DNA from: Bacteroides sp. GM023
GTDB taxonomy: Bacteria; Bacteroidota; Bacteroidia; Bacteroidales; Bacteroidaceae
Reading direction: 5' to 3'
Length of the DNA: 64,000 nt
NCBI RefSeq assembly: GCF_014750685.1
Contig: NZ_JAAXGE010000011.1
Location: 118,097-182,096, forward strand
Below the pieces are notes generated by a model. That model had not been told where the DNA came from, made no database searches, and worked only from the letters and a program-made list of their open reading frames with translations. Shown here piece after piece: positions 27,832-36,742 of this stretch (positions are counted from its first letter, which is position 1; every line of letters starts with the position of its first letter). A program made the translations under genes and the position numbers.

Positions 27832-28926
27832 ATGAAAAATAAACTCTATGTTCTTTTATTCTTAGCTTTTCTTTTTTCGGGCACAGCGCTTTGGGCACAG
27901 CAAAAGGCAACTCCGAAGGCCGGGGAAGGTATCTCTACTTTTCTGTTGAGACACAACCGTTCTCCGAAGAAATACTATGATGATTTTGTAGAACTGAATA
28001 AACAGAAACTGGGAAAGAATAATGTGCTGAAGATGGGCGTGACTTATGTGATTCCGCCGGTAAAGAAATCATCGGGAACTCCTGCCGGAAATACGGCCGC
28101 AAAGAGTACAACCGAAAAGAATACAACCGCTAAAAGTACAGAAACCAAACAACAACCCTCGAAATCCAAAGCGTCAAAAATAGGAACTACCATTAATGAA
28201 CCCTTGTTCGGAAAGGAACTGGCAAATGTCAAAGTTACTTCCAACCGTCTTGCGGGTGCCTGTTTCTATGTAGTCAGCGGACATGGCGGCCCTGACCCCG
28301 GAGCTATCGGACGGGTAGGGAAACACGAGCTTCACGAAGATGAATATGCCTACGACATTGCCCTTCGCCTGGCACGTAACCTGATGCAGGAAGGCGCGGA
28401 AGTCCATATCATCATTCAGGATGCCAAAGACGGTATCCGTGACGATACCTACCTACCGAACAGTAAACGTGAGACGTGCATGGGAGACCCGATTCCGTTG
28501 AATCAGGTACAACGCCTTCAGCAACGCTGCAATAAGATAAACGCCCTCTATCAGAAAGACCGCAAGAATTACTCTTACTGCCGGGCAATCTTCATCCATA
28601 TAGATAGCCGCAGCAAAGGAAAGCAGACCGATGTCTTTTTCTATCATTCGAACAAGAAAGCAGACAGCAAGCGTCTGGCAAATAATATGAAAGATACATT
28701 TGAATCGAAATACGGAAAGCATCAGCCGAACCGAGGATTTACCGGGACAGTGAACGGACGCAACCTGTATGTGCTTTCCCATACTACTCCCGCTTCCGTT
28801 TTTGTGGAACTGGGCAATATCCAAAATACTTTCGACCAGCGCCGCCTGGTGATAAATTCCAATCGCCAGGCATTGGCTAAATGGCTGATGGAAGGCTTTC
28901 TGAAAGATTACAAAGATAAAAAATAG
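27832..28926 (+). CDS. N-acetylmuramoyl-L-alanine amidase (Amidase_3) with LysM-like N-terminus
   Basis: A 364-residue exported cell-wall hydrolase that cuts the bond between MurNAc and L-alanine. A signal peptide (ending LWAQQ) is followed by a LysM-like segment (residues about 30-75), a Thr/Lys-rich linker with repeated KNTTAKST-type words, and the amidase domain from about 143. Zinc and catalytic residues visible: H151 in SGHGGPDPGA, a Glu in ELHEDEYAYD, H256 in IFIHIDSR and E326 in FVELGNI. A role in cell separation or peptidoglycan recycling is usual for the family. Non-coding repeats follow immediately. Confidence 0.92.
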   Translation: MKNKLYVLLFLAFLFSGTALWAQQKATPKAGEGISTFLLRHNRSPKKYYDDFVELNKQKLGKNNVLKMGVTYVIPPVKKSSGTPAGNTAAKSTTEKNTTAKSTETKQQPSKSKASKIGTTINEPLFGKELANVKVTSNRLAGACFYVVSGHGGPDPGAIGRVGKHELHEDEYAYDIALRLARNLMQEGAEVHIIIQDAKDGIRDDTYLPNSKRETCMGDPIPLNQVQRLQQRCNKINALYQKDRKNYSYCRAIFIHIDSRSKGKQTDVFFYHSNKKADSKRLANNMKDTFESKYGKHQPNRGFTGTVNGRNLYVLSHTTPASVFVELGNIQNTFDQRRLVINSNRQALAKWLMEGFLKDYKDKK

Positions 28927-28938
28927 GCCTAAAACATA

Positions 28939-29139
28939 CTTTTTCGTGAACAAAATCGAAAACCGTATGTTTTATATATGCAAATCGCCTGATGACTGCT
29001 TGTAGGTATGCGAATATATATAAGTCAGTGAATATGCCTCCCCGGCATAACAGGAAGATTGCATAGTAGTTTTGTCGTGTTTTATTTTGTGTTTGTGTTG
29101 TGACGGTGCTGCGATGTGAATCGGGGTGCCGTTTTTTTT
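28939..29139 (+). ncRNA. Copy 1 of a tandem non-coding repeat, candidate small RNA
   Basis: About 200 bp, repeated at 29173-29378. A 73-bp block (29051-29123) is identical to 29290-29362. The copy holds a 6-bp hairpin TATGCC-TCCCC-GGCATA (29033-29049). At the end is a GC-rich hairpin with a GTGA tetraloop (29103-29130) followed by eight T, which has the form of a plus-strand terminator. TATGTTTT at 28966 is a one-mismatch -7 candidate. The overlapping frames on both strands do not look like genes. Confidence 0.55.
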
Positions 29140-29172
29140 GTTAAAATCCGGTTCCAATCTTATTTTTTTTCA

Positions 29173-29378
29173 AACTTCCGTGAACAAAATCCCAATTCAT
29201 ATGTTTTTAATTATGCAAATCACCTGATAGAGCTTCTTATGGATATGCGAATATGGATAAGTCAAGTAAGGTATGCCTCCCCGGCATCGCAGGAAGATTG
29301 CATAGTAGTTTTGTCGTGTTTTATTTTGTGTTTGTGTTGTGACGGTGCTGCGATGTGAATCGAGGTGGCGTTTTTTTT
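29173..29378 (+). ncRNA. Copy 2 of the tandem non-coding repeat, candidate small RNA
   Basis: Second copy, about 237 bp downstream of the first. The flanks diverged, with small insertions and deletions, while the 73-bp core (29290-29362), the TATGCC hairpin (29272-29287) and the terminal hairpin plus eight T are kept. The terminal hairpin is weaker than in copy 1. TATGTTTT is again present near 29199. The T run touches the stop codon of the convergent AraC gene. Confidence 0.55.
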
Positions 29379-30210
29379 ACTTCCCGTATTTTTTCCGGTA
29401 ATCGGAAATGTTTTCTCCTGTTATGTGTTTGAAGAAACGGCTGAAAGTACATACGTGCTCGAATCCGAGAAAGGTGGCTATCTCTTTTACGCTTGCCGGG
29501 CTATTCAGTAACAACCGTTTAGCTTCTGAAATGATTCGTTCGTGTATGATTTTAATAGGAGAAGGAAGTTGATAGGAAGCAAATATATTACTAAGCGTCT
29601 TAGGAGAGCGATGCAACATTTCCGCATAGTCGGATACCTGCTTTTTTTCTTTGAAATGGTTATCAACGAGGATAGAGTATTGACGTATAATATCAAAACA
29701 TCCCATCTTTTCAGACGGGACGGCAACTTGTTCACGTGCCAGGCGTGTACATAAGATAATGAAACGTTTGAGCAGAAGACGAAGCATTTCACCTTCAAGA
29801 GTGTCTTTCAGACGATATTCGTCGAGTATTTTCTCTGTGACTTCATGAAGTAGTTGTGACGTTTGCTCTGAAAGTTGTAAATGGACGATGTGGGAAGTCC
29901 CGTTAAATAATAACCCGTTGCATGACACTTCTTCATCATGTTTGTAGATGCTGTAGAATTCGGAATTGAACAGAATGCCAGTGTATTTCCCTTCCATCTT
30001 TTTGATTTCGATGCTGTGTAGCGGACTAAGGGTGACCAGTTCGTTTTTGCCCAAGGTTTTCTCTACGTGGTCAACGACAAGCGTAATTTCTCCTTCCTGT
30101 ACCCAAATGAATTTATATAAATCATTGACCTTATGACCTGTCTGGACAGCAGGCAGATTGTCTGTCAGCAGGATTATACCTTTTAAAGTATTGAAATACG
30201 CGTGTGTCAT
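29377..30210 (-). CDS. AraC-family transcriptional regulator
   Basis: 277 residues. The N-terminal part is a cupin-like sensor (KFIWVQEGEITLVVDHVEKTLGKNELVTLSP) and the C-terminal AraC domain has ASVKEIATFLGFEHVCTFSRFFKHITGENISDYRKKYG. It lies 45 bp downstream of the large sensor kinase on the same strand, so the two may be cotranscribed and act together, although AraC proteins are not standard phosphorelay partners. Its 3' end abuts the tandem RNA-like repeat. Confidence 0.9.
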   Translation of the reverse strand: MTHAYFNTLKGIILLTDNLPAVQTGHKVNDLYKFIWVQEGEITLVVDHVEKTLGKNELVTLSPLHSIEIKKMEGKYTGILFNSEFYSIYKHDEEVSCNGLLFNGTSHIVHLQLSEQTSQLLHEVTEKILDEYRLKDTLEGEMLRLLLKRFIILCTRLAREQVAVPSEKMGCFDIIRQYSILVDNHFKEKKQVSDYAEMLHRSPKTLSNIFASYQLPSPIKIIHERIISEAKRLLLNSPASVKEIATFLGFEHVCTFSRFFKHITGENISDYRKKYGK

Positions 30211-30255
30211 AAGAGCATAAATCTAAGCTGTTGGGGGGATATGTTCGTTGCTTTC

Positions 30256-33200
30256 TTATTGCAGTGAAACAGGGTGGTATGGTATCTCAAACCAAAATTC
30301 CGAACCTTTGTCTACTTCGGAAGAAACACCAACCTTTCCGTTCATCTTTTCTGCAATTGTGGAGCAGATGGACAGCCCCAGTCCTGTCCCCTGCTTGAAA
30401 CTGTCTAGCTTGACGAAGCGTCCGAATACCAGGTCTTGTTTGTCTTCGGGGATTCCGCTGCCCGTATCCCTTACGAAGAACCGGATGTTGTCTTTTTCCG
30501 GTGGATAATATCCAAATTGAATATGCCCGGAAGAAGTATATTTCATAGCATTGGAGATATAATTATTGATAATCTGCAATACACGGTTCTTTTCCGTGTA
30601 TAAGATACATTCGTCAAGAGCCGGAAGGAAATTTACTTGTACGTCAGGACTTAGATTCATCTTCAGGCGTGAAACGGATTCTATTTCGCTGAAACTACCG
30701 TTGACATCCATATTGCCATACGTAAATTCAAGTGTACCGGATTCTATTTTGGCTATATCAAGAATATCGTTGATTAATTGTAATAAAAGCTGGTTGTTGC
30801 TTTCGATAATGCCGGAATATTCTTTGTACTCCTCATTCTGATTGCAGTCTGCCAGTAGGGCGGAGAATCCGACAATGGCATTGAGAGGGGTGCGTATTTC
30901 ATGGCTCATGTTGGCGAGGAAAGCCGATTTCAGCTGGTTGGATTCTTCCGCCCTCTCTTTGGCGTGCAGAAGTTCCTGTTCCAGTTTTTTACGTTCGTCA
31001 ATCAGGCGTGTAGCACCGACGAGCATGAGAGGTGTGCCGTTCTCGTCCCGCTCACTGACTATTGCAAAGGTTTCTGCCCAGGAAGCGGTATCGTCCCCTT
31101 CGTAAATAATCTGATATTCTTCATTGAGGGGAGATGCTGTTTCACTTTTTAGATTGTCGAAGGCTTGTCTCATCCGTTCCCGGTGCTCAGGAATGATTTG
31201 TGCGAAGTAGGATTCTCCCTTTTCAACTACTATGCCTGTTTCAGCATTTGACTTTGGAGTGAAGTAGTTACGATTGCATGTAATCTCGTTTTTGCTTAAA
31301 TCCCATGTCCATGAAATCAGTCCGATGGCTTGCATGACAAACATATATTGGCGATTCATCTGCTCTATTTGCCTGCGCTGCATTTCGAGTTCGGTGATAT
31401 CAAGAGACGAGCTGACCAGCCAGCGTTCATTGCCCTTACTGAAAGTGACCAGTGCCTTATGGATGGACAGGACACTTGTCTTGCCTTTTGCATTGGTGAA
31501 ACGTTTGATGTATGCTTGTGGCTTTCCGCTTTCTATTACTTCTTTTTCTGCTTTTGTTATAAATTCGGTACGCTGCTTGCCGATAAAGTCTTCTTCCCGC
31601 TTTCCTATAATGTCGGCGGCGTCTGTATCAACCATCTCTGAGGCTTTTTTATTCCATATCAGATATTTGCCTTCGTCATTCATGTCTTTAACGATGGTAG
31701 CTATGGGCAGATTGTCCAAAATGGATTTCATGAAAAAGTTAGACCGTTCGCTGCGGATACGCTCATTTTCTATGTCGGAGATATTGCATACGAATCCGAG
31801 GATATGGTTTTTGTCATAATAGGTAATGTGGACTGATACATAAAGTTGTTGCCCCTGTGTATTTCTTATCTGGGTTTTAATGTGGATGTTTTTTCTTGTA
31901 TTTAGTACTTGTTTTATCGCCCTCATGTTTTTCTTGAGCTCGATGTCGTCTATCACGATGTCATGAATCCGCAGATGCTCTCCTCTATTGACGGTTTGCA
32001 CGTAGTTCTCCTCTTCAGGGGTATTTAGTATTTCTTCGACGTATCCGCTTTTGTCCACTAGATAGACAGCTACGTCAAGGGAACTGATGATACGCTTGTT
32101 CATGTTCTTGTGTTTTTTCCCCACCCGGTAGAAGTAGTGGCGGGAGATGAACACGACAAGCAGAAAAATAAATAATCCGAGAACGTATCTCCAGTATTTC
32201 TCATAAATACTGGTTGGCTTATTATGCAAATGGATATTGTCGGGACAGAGCGAAGGAGAAATGCCGAACCATTGCAAGTCGAGGTAATTGAAATAATTTT
32301 GGGGCTTGGATTTTCCGAAACCGGGTGGAATGTCGGATGCTCGTTTGCCGCTCCTTATTTCGTTTATGATTCTGAAGCAGTCGGAAGCATAATCACTTGC
32401 GCTGACATAATATCCGCCACCGAAGTAACCGTCTTGTGGATGCAAGTCCCTTAATGTAAAGAGAGGTGCATTGGCAAATCCCGTGAGTGTTTTGCCGATA
32501 TTATCAGCCAGGAAACTGTGGCTGTTCATCTTCTGCGGTTTGTGCCATGAAAAATAAAGCAATCCGGTTCTTTTATCGTAACCGTTGATAGTATCGAGCA
32601 ATTGTTCTAAATTGAGATTGCCTTGCGAGAGCCATTCGAGTTTCATACCGGGATAATGCCGGCTGACCGTTTCCTGTACTTTCTGAAAAGTCATGTGGCT
32701 CATGTACAGGCTGTCCGAAATGAAAGCGATACGATTCATTTCAGGTTGCAGGCTGTGCATCAGTTGGAGAGTTTCTTTGATATAGAGCCTTTGTTCGAGA
32801 AGCGTGATGTTATAATGCTTTTGCAGTTCTTCGGCAGTGGTGATGTGGAGTGAGTCGAGTGTTTCGTGCGCTAATATTGTTTGTAATGAATTGGGCAATG
32901 TCGGCAATGGGTGGCAAAGGATGACCGGAACTCCCTTCCATTCTTTTTCGAATAAGGGAGAGGTTATGTGCCACCCCATTGCGCCGATTATGACAACAAC
33001 TTTCGGGGGGATGGGAAAATTCTGCAATATCCGGGAACATTGTACATCTGAATCTGTTTCAGGATGAGTGTCAGGGAAAGACAGCGTATAGGAATCCACA
33101 TACAGGTCGGAATGTTTGTTGCAATAATTACATAATTCTTTGTTGAAGTATTCGTTCCATGCTCCGTTTGCCACAGTGGAGTTTAATATAAGAATGAAAT

Positions 33201-33273
33201 CACGTTCGCTTTCTGCTGCTTTACTACCGATTGCGATTAATAGACTGGCTATGATTAATATAATCTGTCTCAT
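30256..33273 (-). CDS. Sensor histidine kinase with periplasmic binding-protein-like domain and PAS domains
   Basis: A 1005-residue membrane kinase. A signal sequence leads into a periplasmic region of about 340 residues resembling ABC-type substrate-binding proteins (VVVIIGAMGWHITSPLFEKEWKGVPVILCHPL). One membrane helix (about 364-385), several PAS-like segments (about 400-750) and a HisKA motif NMSHEIRTPLNAIVGF with phospho-acceptor H791 follow. The HATPase domain has NNYISNAMKYT, DTGSGIP and GTGLGLSI. There is no receiver domain, so a partner response regulator must be elsewhere. A -7 TATCTTTG is at 33307-33314. Confidence 0.92.
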   Translation of the reverse strand: MRQIILIIASLLIAIGSKAAESERDFILILNSTVANGAWNEYFNKELCNYCNKHSDLYVDSYTLSFPDTHPETDSDVQCSRILQNFPIPPKVVVIIGAMGWHITSPLFEKEWKGVPVILCHPLPTLPNSLQTILAHETLDSLHITTAEELQKHYNITLLEQRLYIKETLQLMHSLQPEMNRIAFISDSLYMSHMTFQKVQETVSRHYPGMKLEWLSQGNLNLEQLLDTINGYDKRTGLLYFSWHKPQKMNSHSFLADNIGKTLTGFANAPLFTLRDLHPQDGYFGGGYYVSASDYASDCFRIINEIRSGKRASDIPPGFGKSKPQNYFNYLDLQWFGISPSLCPDNIHLHNKPTSIYEKYWRYVLGLFIFLLVVFISRHYFYRVGKKHKNMNKRIISSLDVAVYLVDKSGYVEEILNTPEEENYVQTVNRGEHLRIHDIVIDDIELKKNMRAIKQVLNTRKNIHIKTQIRNTQGQQLYVSVHITYYDKNHILGFVCNISDIENERIRSERSNFFMKSILDNLPIATIVKDMNDEGKYLIWNKKASEMVDTDAADIIGKREEDFIGKQRTEFITKAEKEVIESGKPQAYIKRFTNAKGKTSVLSIHKALVTFSKGNERWLVSSSLDITELEMQRRQIEQMNRQYMFVMQAIGLISWTWDLSKNEITCNRNYFTPKSNAETGIVVEKGESYFAQIIPEHRERMRQAFDNLKSETASPLNEEYQIIYEGDDTASWAETFAIVSERDENGTPLMLVGATRLIDERKKLEQELLHAKERAEESNQLKSAFLANMSHEIRTPLNAIVGFSALLADCNQNEEYKEYSGIIESNNQLLLQLINDILDIAKIESGTLEFTYGNMDVNGSFSEIESVSRLKMNLSPDVQVNFLPALDECILYTEKNRVLQIINNYISNAMKYTSSGHIQFGYYPPEKDNIRFFVRDTGSGIPEDKQDLVFGRFVKLDSFKQGTGLGLSICSTIAEKMNGKVGVSSEVDKGSEFWFEIPYHPVSLQ

Positions 33274-33306
33274 CTTATGTTGTATTGCTTGTCTTTTTTA
33301 TTGCGG

Positions 33307-33314
33307 CAAAGATA
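33307..33314 (-). promoter_or_regulatory. -7 box of the sensor kinase gene
   Basis: Minus-strand TATCTTTG, 34 bp upstream of the ATG at 33273. No convincing -33. Confidence 0.5.
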
Positions 33315-33520
33315 GTCTTTTTTTGTGGATGGCATTAATTGAAAAATATGAAAAAGGAAGTATTGTTATCATATAGGGAAAAATTGTAATAAACCGAGAG
33401 CGTGTGCTTCTACATTATAACCTGTGATTATCGGGTATAATAAAATACAGTGAATCGGTTTGGCAAAAAATGATTTCCTTTGCAAAGTAATAAATCAGTA
33501 TCACTTAAATCAAATAGTTT

Positions 33521-34555
33521 ATGTTCGATGAAAAAAGAAGCAGTATGCTGCACGGTGTTTTATTGATAGCTTTATTTTCTTGTGCTGCGTTTTACATTGG
33601 CGAGATGTCTTTTGTGAAAAGTCTCTCCTTTAGTCCGATGATTGTCGGTATTATCCTGGGTATGCTTTATGCTAATAGTTTGCGGAACCATCTTCCTGAA
33701 ACGTGGGTCCCGGGTATACAGTTCTGTTCGAAGAAGATTCTGCGCATCGGTATTATTCTGTATGGTTTCAAATTGACTTTTCAAGATGTACTGGCTATCG
33801 GGTTGCCCGCTCTGCTGATTGATGTTATTATTGTGGCGGTGACGATTTACGGCGGTATCTATCTAGGTAAACTATTGAAGATGGACAGGGGAATTGCACT
33901 GCTGACTTCTATCGGAAGCGGTATTTGCGGTGCTGCCGCTATTCTTGGTGCGGAATCTACTATTAAGGCAAAACCTTACAAGACGGCCGTTTCCGTATCT
34001 ACGGTCGTTATTTTCGGAACTATTTCCATGTTCTTGTACCCTTTTCTTTACCGGAATGGTATCTGTGCGCTGACTCCCGACCAAATGGGAATCTATACCG
34101 GTTCTACGCTTCACGAAGTAGCCCACGTGGTAGGAGCGGGTGACGCTATGGGAAACGGCATTTCGGACTCTGCTATTATTGTGAAAATAATTCGTGTGAT
34201 GATGCTGGTTCCCGTACTCTTGATTACTACTTACCTGGTGGCAAAAGCGCGAAAGAGACAGGTGCAAAAAGGACAGAAATTTCAGAAAATAGCTGTGCCC
34301 TGGTTTGCGATAGGTTTTATGGGAGTCATTGCTTTTAATTCTTTTGATTTGCTGCCTGCGCAGTTGGTGGCAGGAATCAATACACTGGATACTTTCCTGC
34401 TGACGATGGCAATGACGGCGCTTGGAACGGAGACAAGCATTGATAAATTCAGAAAAGCGGGCGCAAAACCGTTCGTATTGGCGTCGTTGCTCTATGTCTG
34501 GCTGGTAGTAGGGGGATATTTCCTGGTGAAGTATCTGACTCCTTATTTGATGTAA
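33521..34555 (+). CDS. YeiH/UPF0324-family membrane protein, putative sulfate exporter
   Basis: A 344-residue polytopic protein with about ten membrane segments. Family blocks are MIVGIILGMLYAN, GIQFCSKKILRIGIILYGFKL, GSGICGAAAILGAESTIKAKPY and STLHEVAHVVGAGDAMG. YeiH proteins are annotated as putative sulfate exporters, without firm biochemistry. It is monocistronic and followed by a strong bidirectional terminator. Confidence 0.88.
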   Translation: MFDEKRSSMLHGVLLIALFSCAAFYIGEMSFVKSLSFSPMIVGIILGMLYANSLRNHLPETWVPGIQFCSKKILRIGIILYGFKLTFQDVLAIGLPALLIDVIIVAVTIYGGIYLGKLLKMDRGIALLTSIGSGICGAAAILGAESTIKAKPYKTAVSVSTVVIFGTISMFLYPFLYRNGICALTPDQMGIYTGSTLHEVAHVVGAGDAMGNGISDSAIIVKIIRVMMLVPVLLITTYLVAKARKRQVQKGQKFQKIAVPWFAIGFMGVIAFNSFDLLPAQLVAGINTLDTFLLTMAMTALGTETSIDKFRKAGAKPFVLASLLYVWLVVGGYFLVKYLTPYLM

Positions 34556-34587
34556 CATAACGGCAAGTGAAACTCCGAAATAAAAAG

Positions 34588-34640
34588 CGGACTTACGTAA
34601 GTTCTGACCTTGCAGTACAGAACTTGTGTAAGTCCGTTTT
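34588..34640. terminator. Strong bidirectional terminator
   Basis: Two 19-bp arms (34588-34606 and 34618-34636) pair except for two central bases. The stem is flanked by AAAAA on the left and TTTT on the right, between yeiH-like and the convergent carboxyltransferase gene. Confidence 0.93.
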
Positions 34641-34672
34641 CAGTGGTGCCTCGCGGGCACTATATATAGTGG

Positions 34673-36208
34673 TTATAAGGGCATATTACCGTGTTTCTTC
34701 GGCGGATTGGTCTGCATCTTGTTTTCCGTCATTTCCAAAGCCTGAATCAGACGTTTGCGAGTCTGTCTTGGATAAATGATTTCGTCAATGTATCCCAGCT
34801 CGGCAGCCTGATACGGAGTGGCAAACTTCTCTTTGTAGGCTTCCAGTTCTTTGGCTTTTGTTTCTGTGTCGGCCTTGCGGAACAGAATGTTCACAGCACC
34901 ATCCGCACCCATCACTGCAATTTCCGCGCTTGGATAGGCGAAGTTCACATCGGCTCCTGTCTGCTTGGAGTTCATGACGATATAGGCGCCGCCATAAGCC
35001 TTGCGGGTGATAACTGTCAGTTTGGGAACAGTAGCTTCTGCGAATGCATAAACGATTTTCGCGCCATGACGGATGATACCGTTATTTTCCTGTGTGTATC
35101 CCGGAAGGAATCCCGGAACATCTTCGAATGTAATCAACGGAATGTTGAAGCAGTCGCAGAAACGAATGAAACGGCTTGCTTTGTCGCTGGCATCAATATC
35201 GAGCACTCCGGCAAGGTAAGCGGGCTGGTTGGCGACGATACCTACCGAGCGGCCTGCCAGGCGGGCAAAACCGATAATGATATTCTTGGCAAAATTTGTC
35301 ATTACTTCGAAGAAATAACCATCATCTACCACTCGTTCGATAATATCTTTCATGTCATACGGAACATTCGGGTCTGTTGGGATGATAGTATCCAAAGTAA
35401 CATCTTCACGATTGATTTCGTCTGTGCAGTTCTGCTTTCTAGTCTCATCCATATTGTTCTGCGGCAGGAAAGAAAGCAGTTCACGGATGCTCATCAACAA
35501 CTCTTCTTCGGTATTGCACATAAAGTGAGTGACACCGCTCTTGCTGCTGTGCGCCATCGCGCCACCCAGTTCCTCTTTGCTGACTTCTTCATGGATGACA
35601 GTCTTTACTACGTCCGGGCCTGTCACGAACATATGGCTCTTTTCCTTCACCATAAAGATAAAATCGGTAAGGGCGGGAGAGTAGCAAGCTCCACCGGCAC
35701 AAGGGCCGAGAATGGCGGAAATCTGCGGAATCACACCACTTGCCATCGTATTCTGATAGAAGATATCCGCATAACCTGAAAGGCTTTCGATACCTTCCTG
35801 AATACGGGCGCCACCCGAATCGTTCAAAGCGATAATCGGAGCACCATTCTTCAAGGCAAGCTGCTGCACTTTCACAATCTTCTTGGCATTGGAAGCCGAC
35901 AATGAGCCACCATAAACGGTGAAGTCATAGGCATAAACGAAAACCTGGCGACCGTCGATTTTTCCATAGCCGGATACGACGCCGTCTCCCGGAATCTTAT
36001 TCTTGTCCATGCCGTAGTTGGTGCAACGGTGAACCATCAGTTTGTCCAGTTCGACAAATGTACCTTTATCGAGCAGCATGTCGATACGTTCGCGGGCCGT
36101 CATCTTTCCGCTTTCATGTTGAATATCTATTTTTGCGATACCGCCTCCGAGGGAAGCGACGCGGTCACGTTCCTCGAACGTGGCATATGCTTTATTCTTT
36201 TCTTCCAT
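34673..36208 (-). CDS. Acyl-CoA carboxylase, carboxyltransferase subunit (PccB/MmdA-like)
   Basis: A 511-residue biotin-dependent carboxyltransferase with two crotonase-fold halves. Motifs: TARERIDMLLDKGTFVE, the oxyanion segment NDSGGARIQEG, GPCAGGACYSPALTDF, and FEDVPGFLPGYTQENNGIIRHGAK. The family transfers carboxyl groups between biotin and propionyl-, acetyl- or methylmalonyl-CoA. It is the third gene after biotin carboxylase and the biotin carrier, 2 bp from the carrier gene. The presence of a biotin carboxylase gene favours an ATP-driven acyl-CoA carboxylase over a sodium-pumping decarboxylase. Confidence 0.93.
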   Translation of the reverse strand: MEEKNKAYATFEERDRVASLGGGIAKIDIQHESGKMTARERIDMLLDKGTFVELDKLMVHRCTNYGMDKNKIPGDGVVSGYGKIDGRQVFVYAYDFTVYGGSLSASNAKKIVKVQQLALKNGAPIIALNDSGGARIQEGIESLSGYADIFYQNTMASGVIPQISAILGPCAGGACYSPALTDFIFMVKEKSHMFVTGPDVVKTVIHEEVSKEELGGAMAHSSKSGVTHFMCNTEEELLMSIRELLSFLPQNNMDETRKQNCTDEINREDVTLDTIIPTDPNVPYDMKDIIERVVDDGYFFEVMTNFAKNIIIGFARLAGRSVGIVANQPAYLAGVLDIDASDKASRFIRFCDCFNIPLITFEDVPGFLPGYTQENNGIIRHGAKIVYAFAEATVPKLTVITRKAYGGAYIVMNSKQTGADVNFAYPSAEIAVMGADGAVNILFRKADTETKAKELEAYKEKFATPYQAAELGYIDEIIYPRQTRKRLIQALEMTENKMQTNPPKKHGNMPL

Positions 36209-36210
36209 TT

Positions 36211-36720
36211 TTATTCGATTGTTTCAAGGGTTATCAATGTCTGGTCGCCGGTGATGCTGTCACCTTCCTGAACCAGGATTTCTTTGATGCGGCAGTCGGA
36301 AGTCACTTTGTAGTTACTTTGCATCTTCATGGCTTCGATGACGATGACTGTATCTCCCGTTTTCATTTCCTGTCCCGCTGTTACGGGTATTTTCACTACT
36401 TTGCCCGGCATCGGAGAGGTGATGCGGTCGTTCTGCTCTTCTTCGCCTTTCTTGCGCATACGCAGGTATTTTGCCTGGCTGTCTACGATTTCGACATTGA
36501 AACTGCTATAGTGGGTATTTACCTTGTAACTCTTTCCGTTCTCCTTGCGAATCAACTGAGCGTTTGTACTGCGACCGTCCATGAGAATGTTGCAGGTCCC
36601 GTTCTCTGCCATCACGACATCGGCTTCAAAAGGCTTTCCGTCGATGGTAAGCACCACTTTGTTATCTTCTTTGCTGACCAGTTCTATTTCGGCCACGCGA
36701 TTTCCTATATGAATTTCCAT
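36211..36720 (-). CDS. Biotin carboxyl carrier protein of acyl-CoA carboxylase
   Basis: 169 residues. The C-terminal biotinyl domain has SPMPGKVVKIPVTAGQEMKTGD and EAMKMQ, where K132 is the biotinylated lysine. The N-terminal 90 residues are a beta-rich domain that probably binds the other subunits. It lies between the biotin carboxylase gene (22 bp) and the carboxyltransferase gene (2 bp). Confidence 0.94.
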   Translation of the reverse strand: MEIHIGNRVAEIELVSKEDNKVVLTIDGKPFEADVVMAENGTCNILMDGRSTNAQLIRKENGKSYKVNTHYSSFNVEIVDSQAKYLRMRKKGEEEQNDRITSPMPGKVVKIPVTAGQEMKTGDTVIVIEAMKMQSNYKVTSDCRIKEILVQEGDSITGDQTLITLETIE

Positions 36721-36742
36721 AATTGAATTCTCTTTGTTAAAA

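Noticed and set aside
28972..29358. Short frames on both strands across the tandem repeats (61 and 80 codons)
   Set aside because: They cross repeat borders and are not kept between the two copies, while the hairpins are.
33459..33482. Plus-strand promoter before the yeiH-like gene (TTTG and TTCCTTTG)
   Set aside because: Only 12 bp separate the boxes and the -7 has a mismatch at a key base; not strong enough to list.
34691..35779. 362-codon plus-strand frame over the carboxyltransferase gene
   Set aside because: Shadow of the well-supported minus-strand carboxyltransferase, with no recognisable domain.
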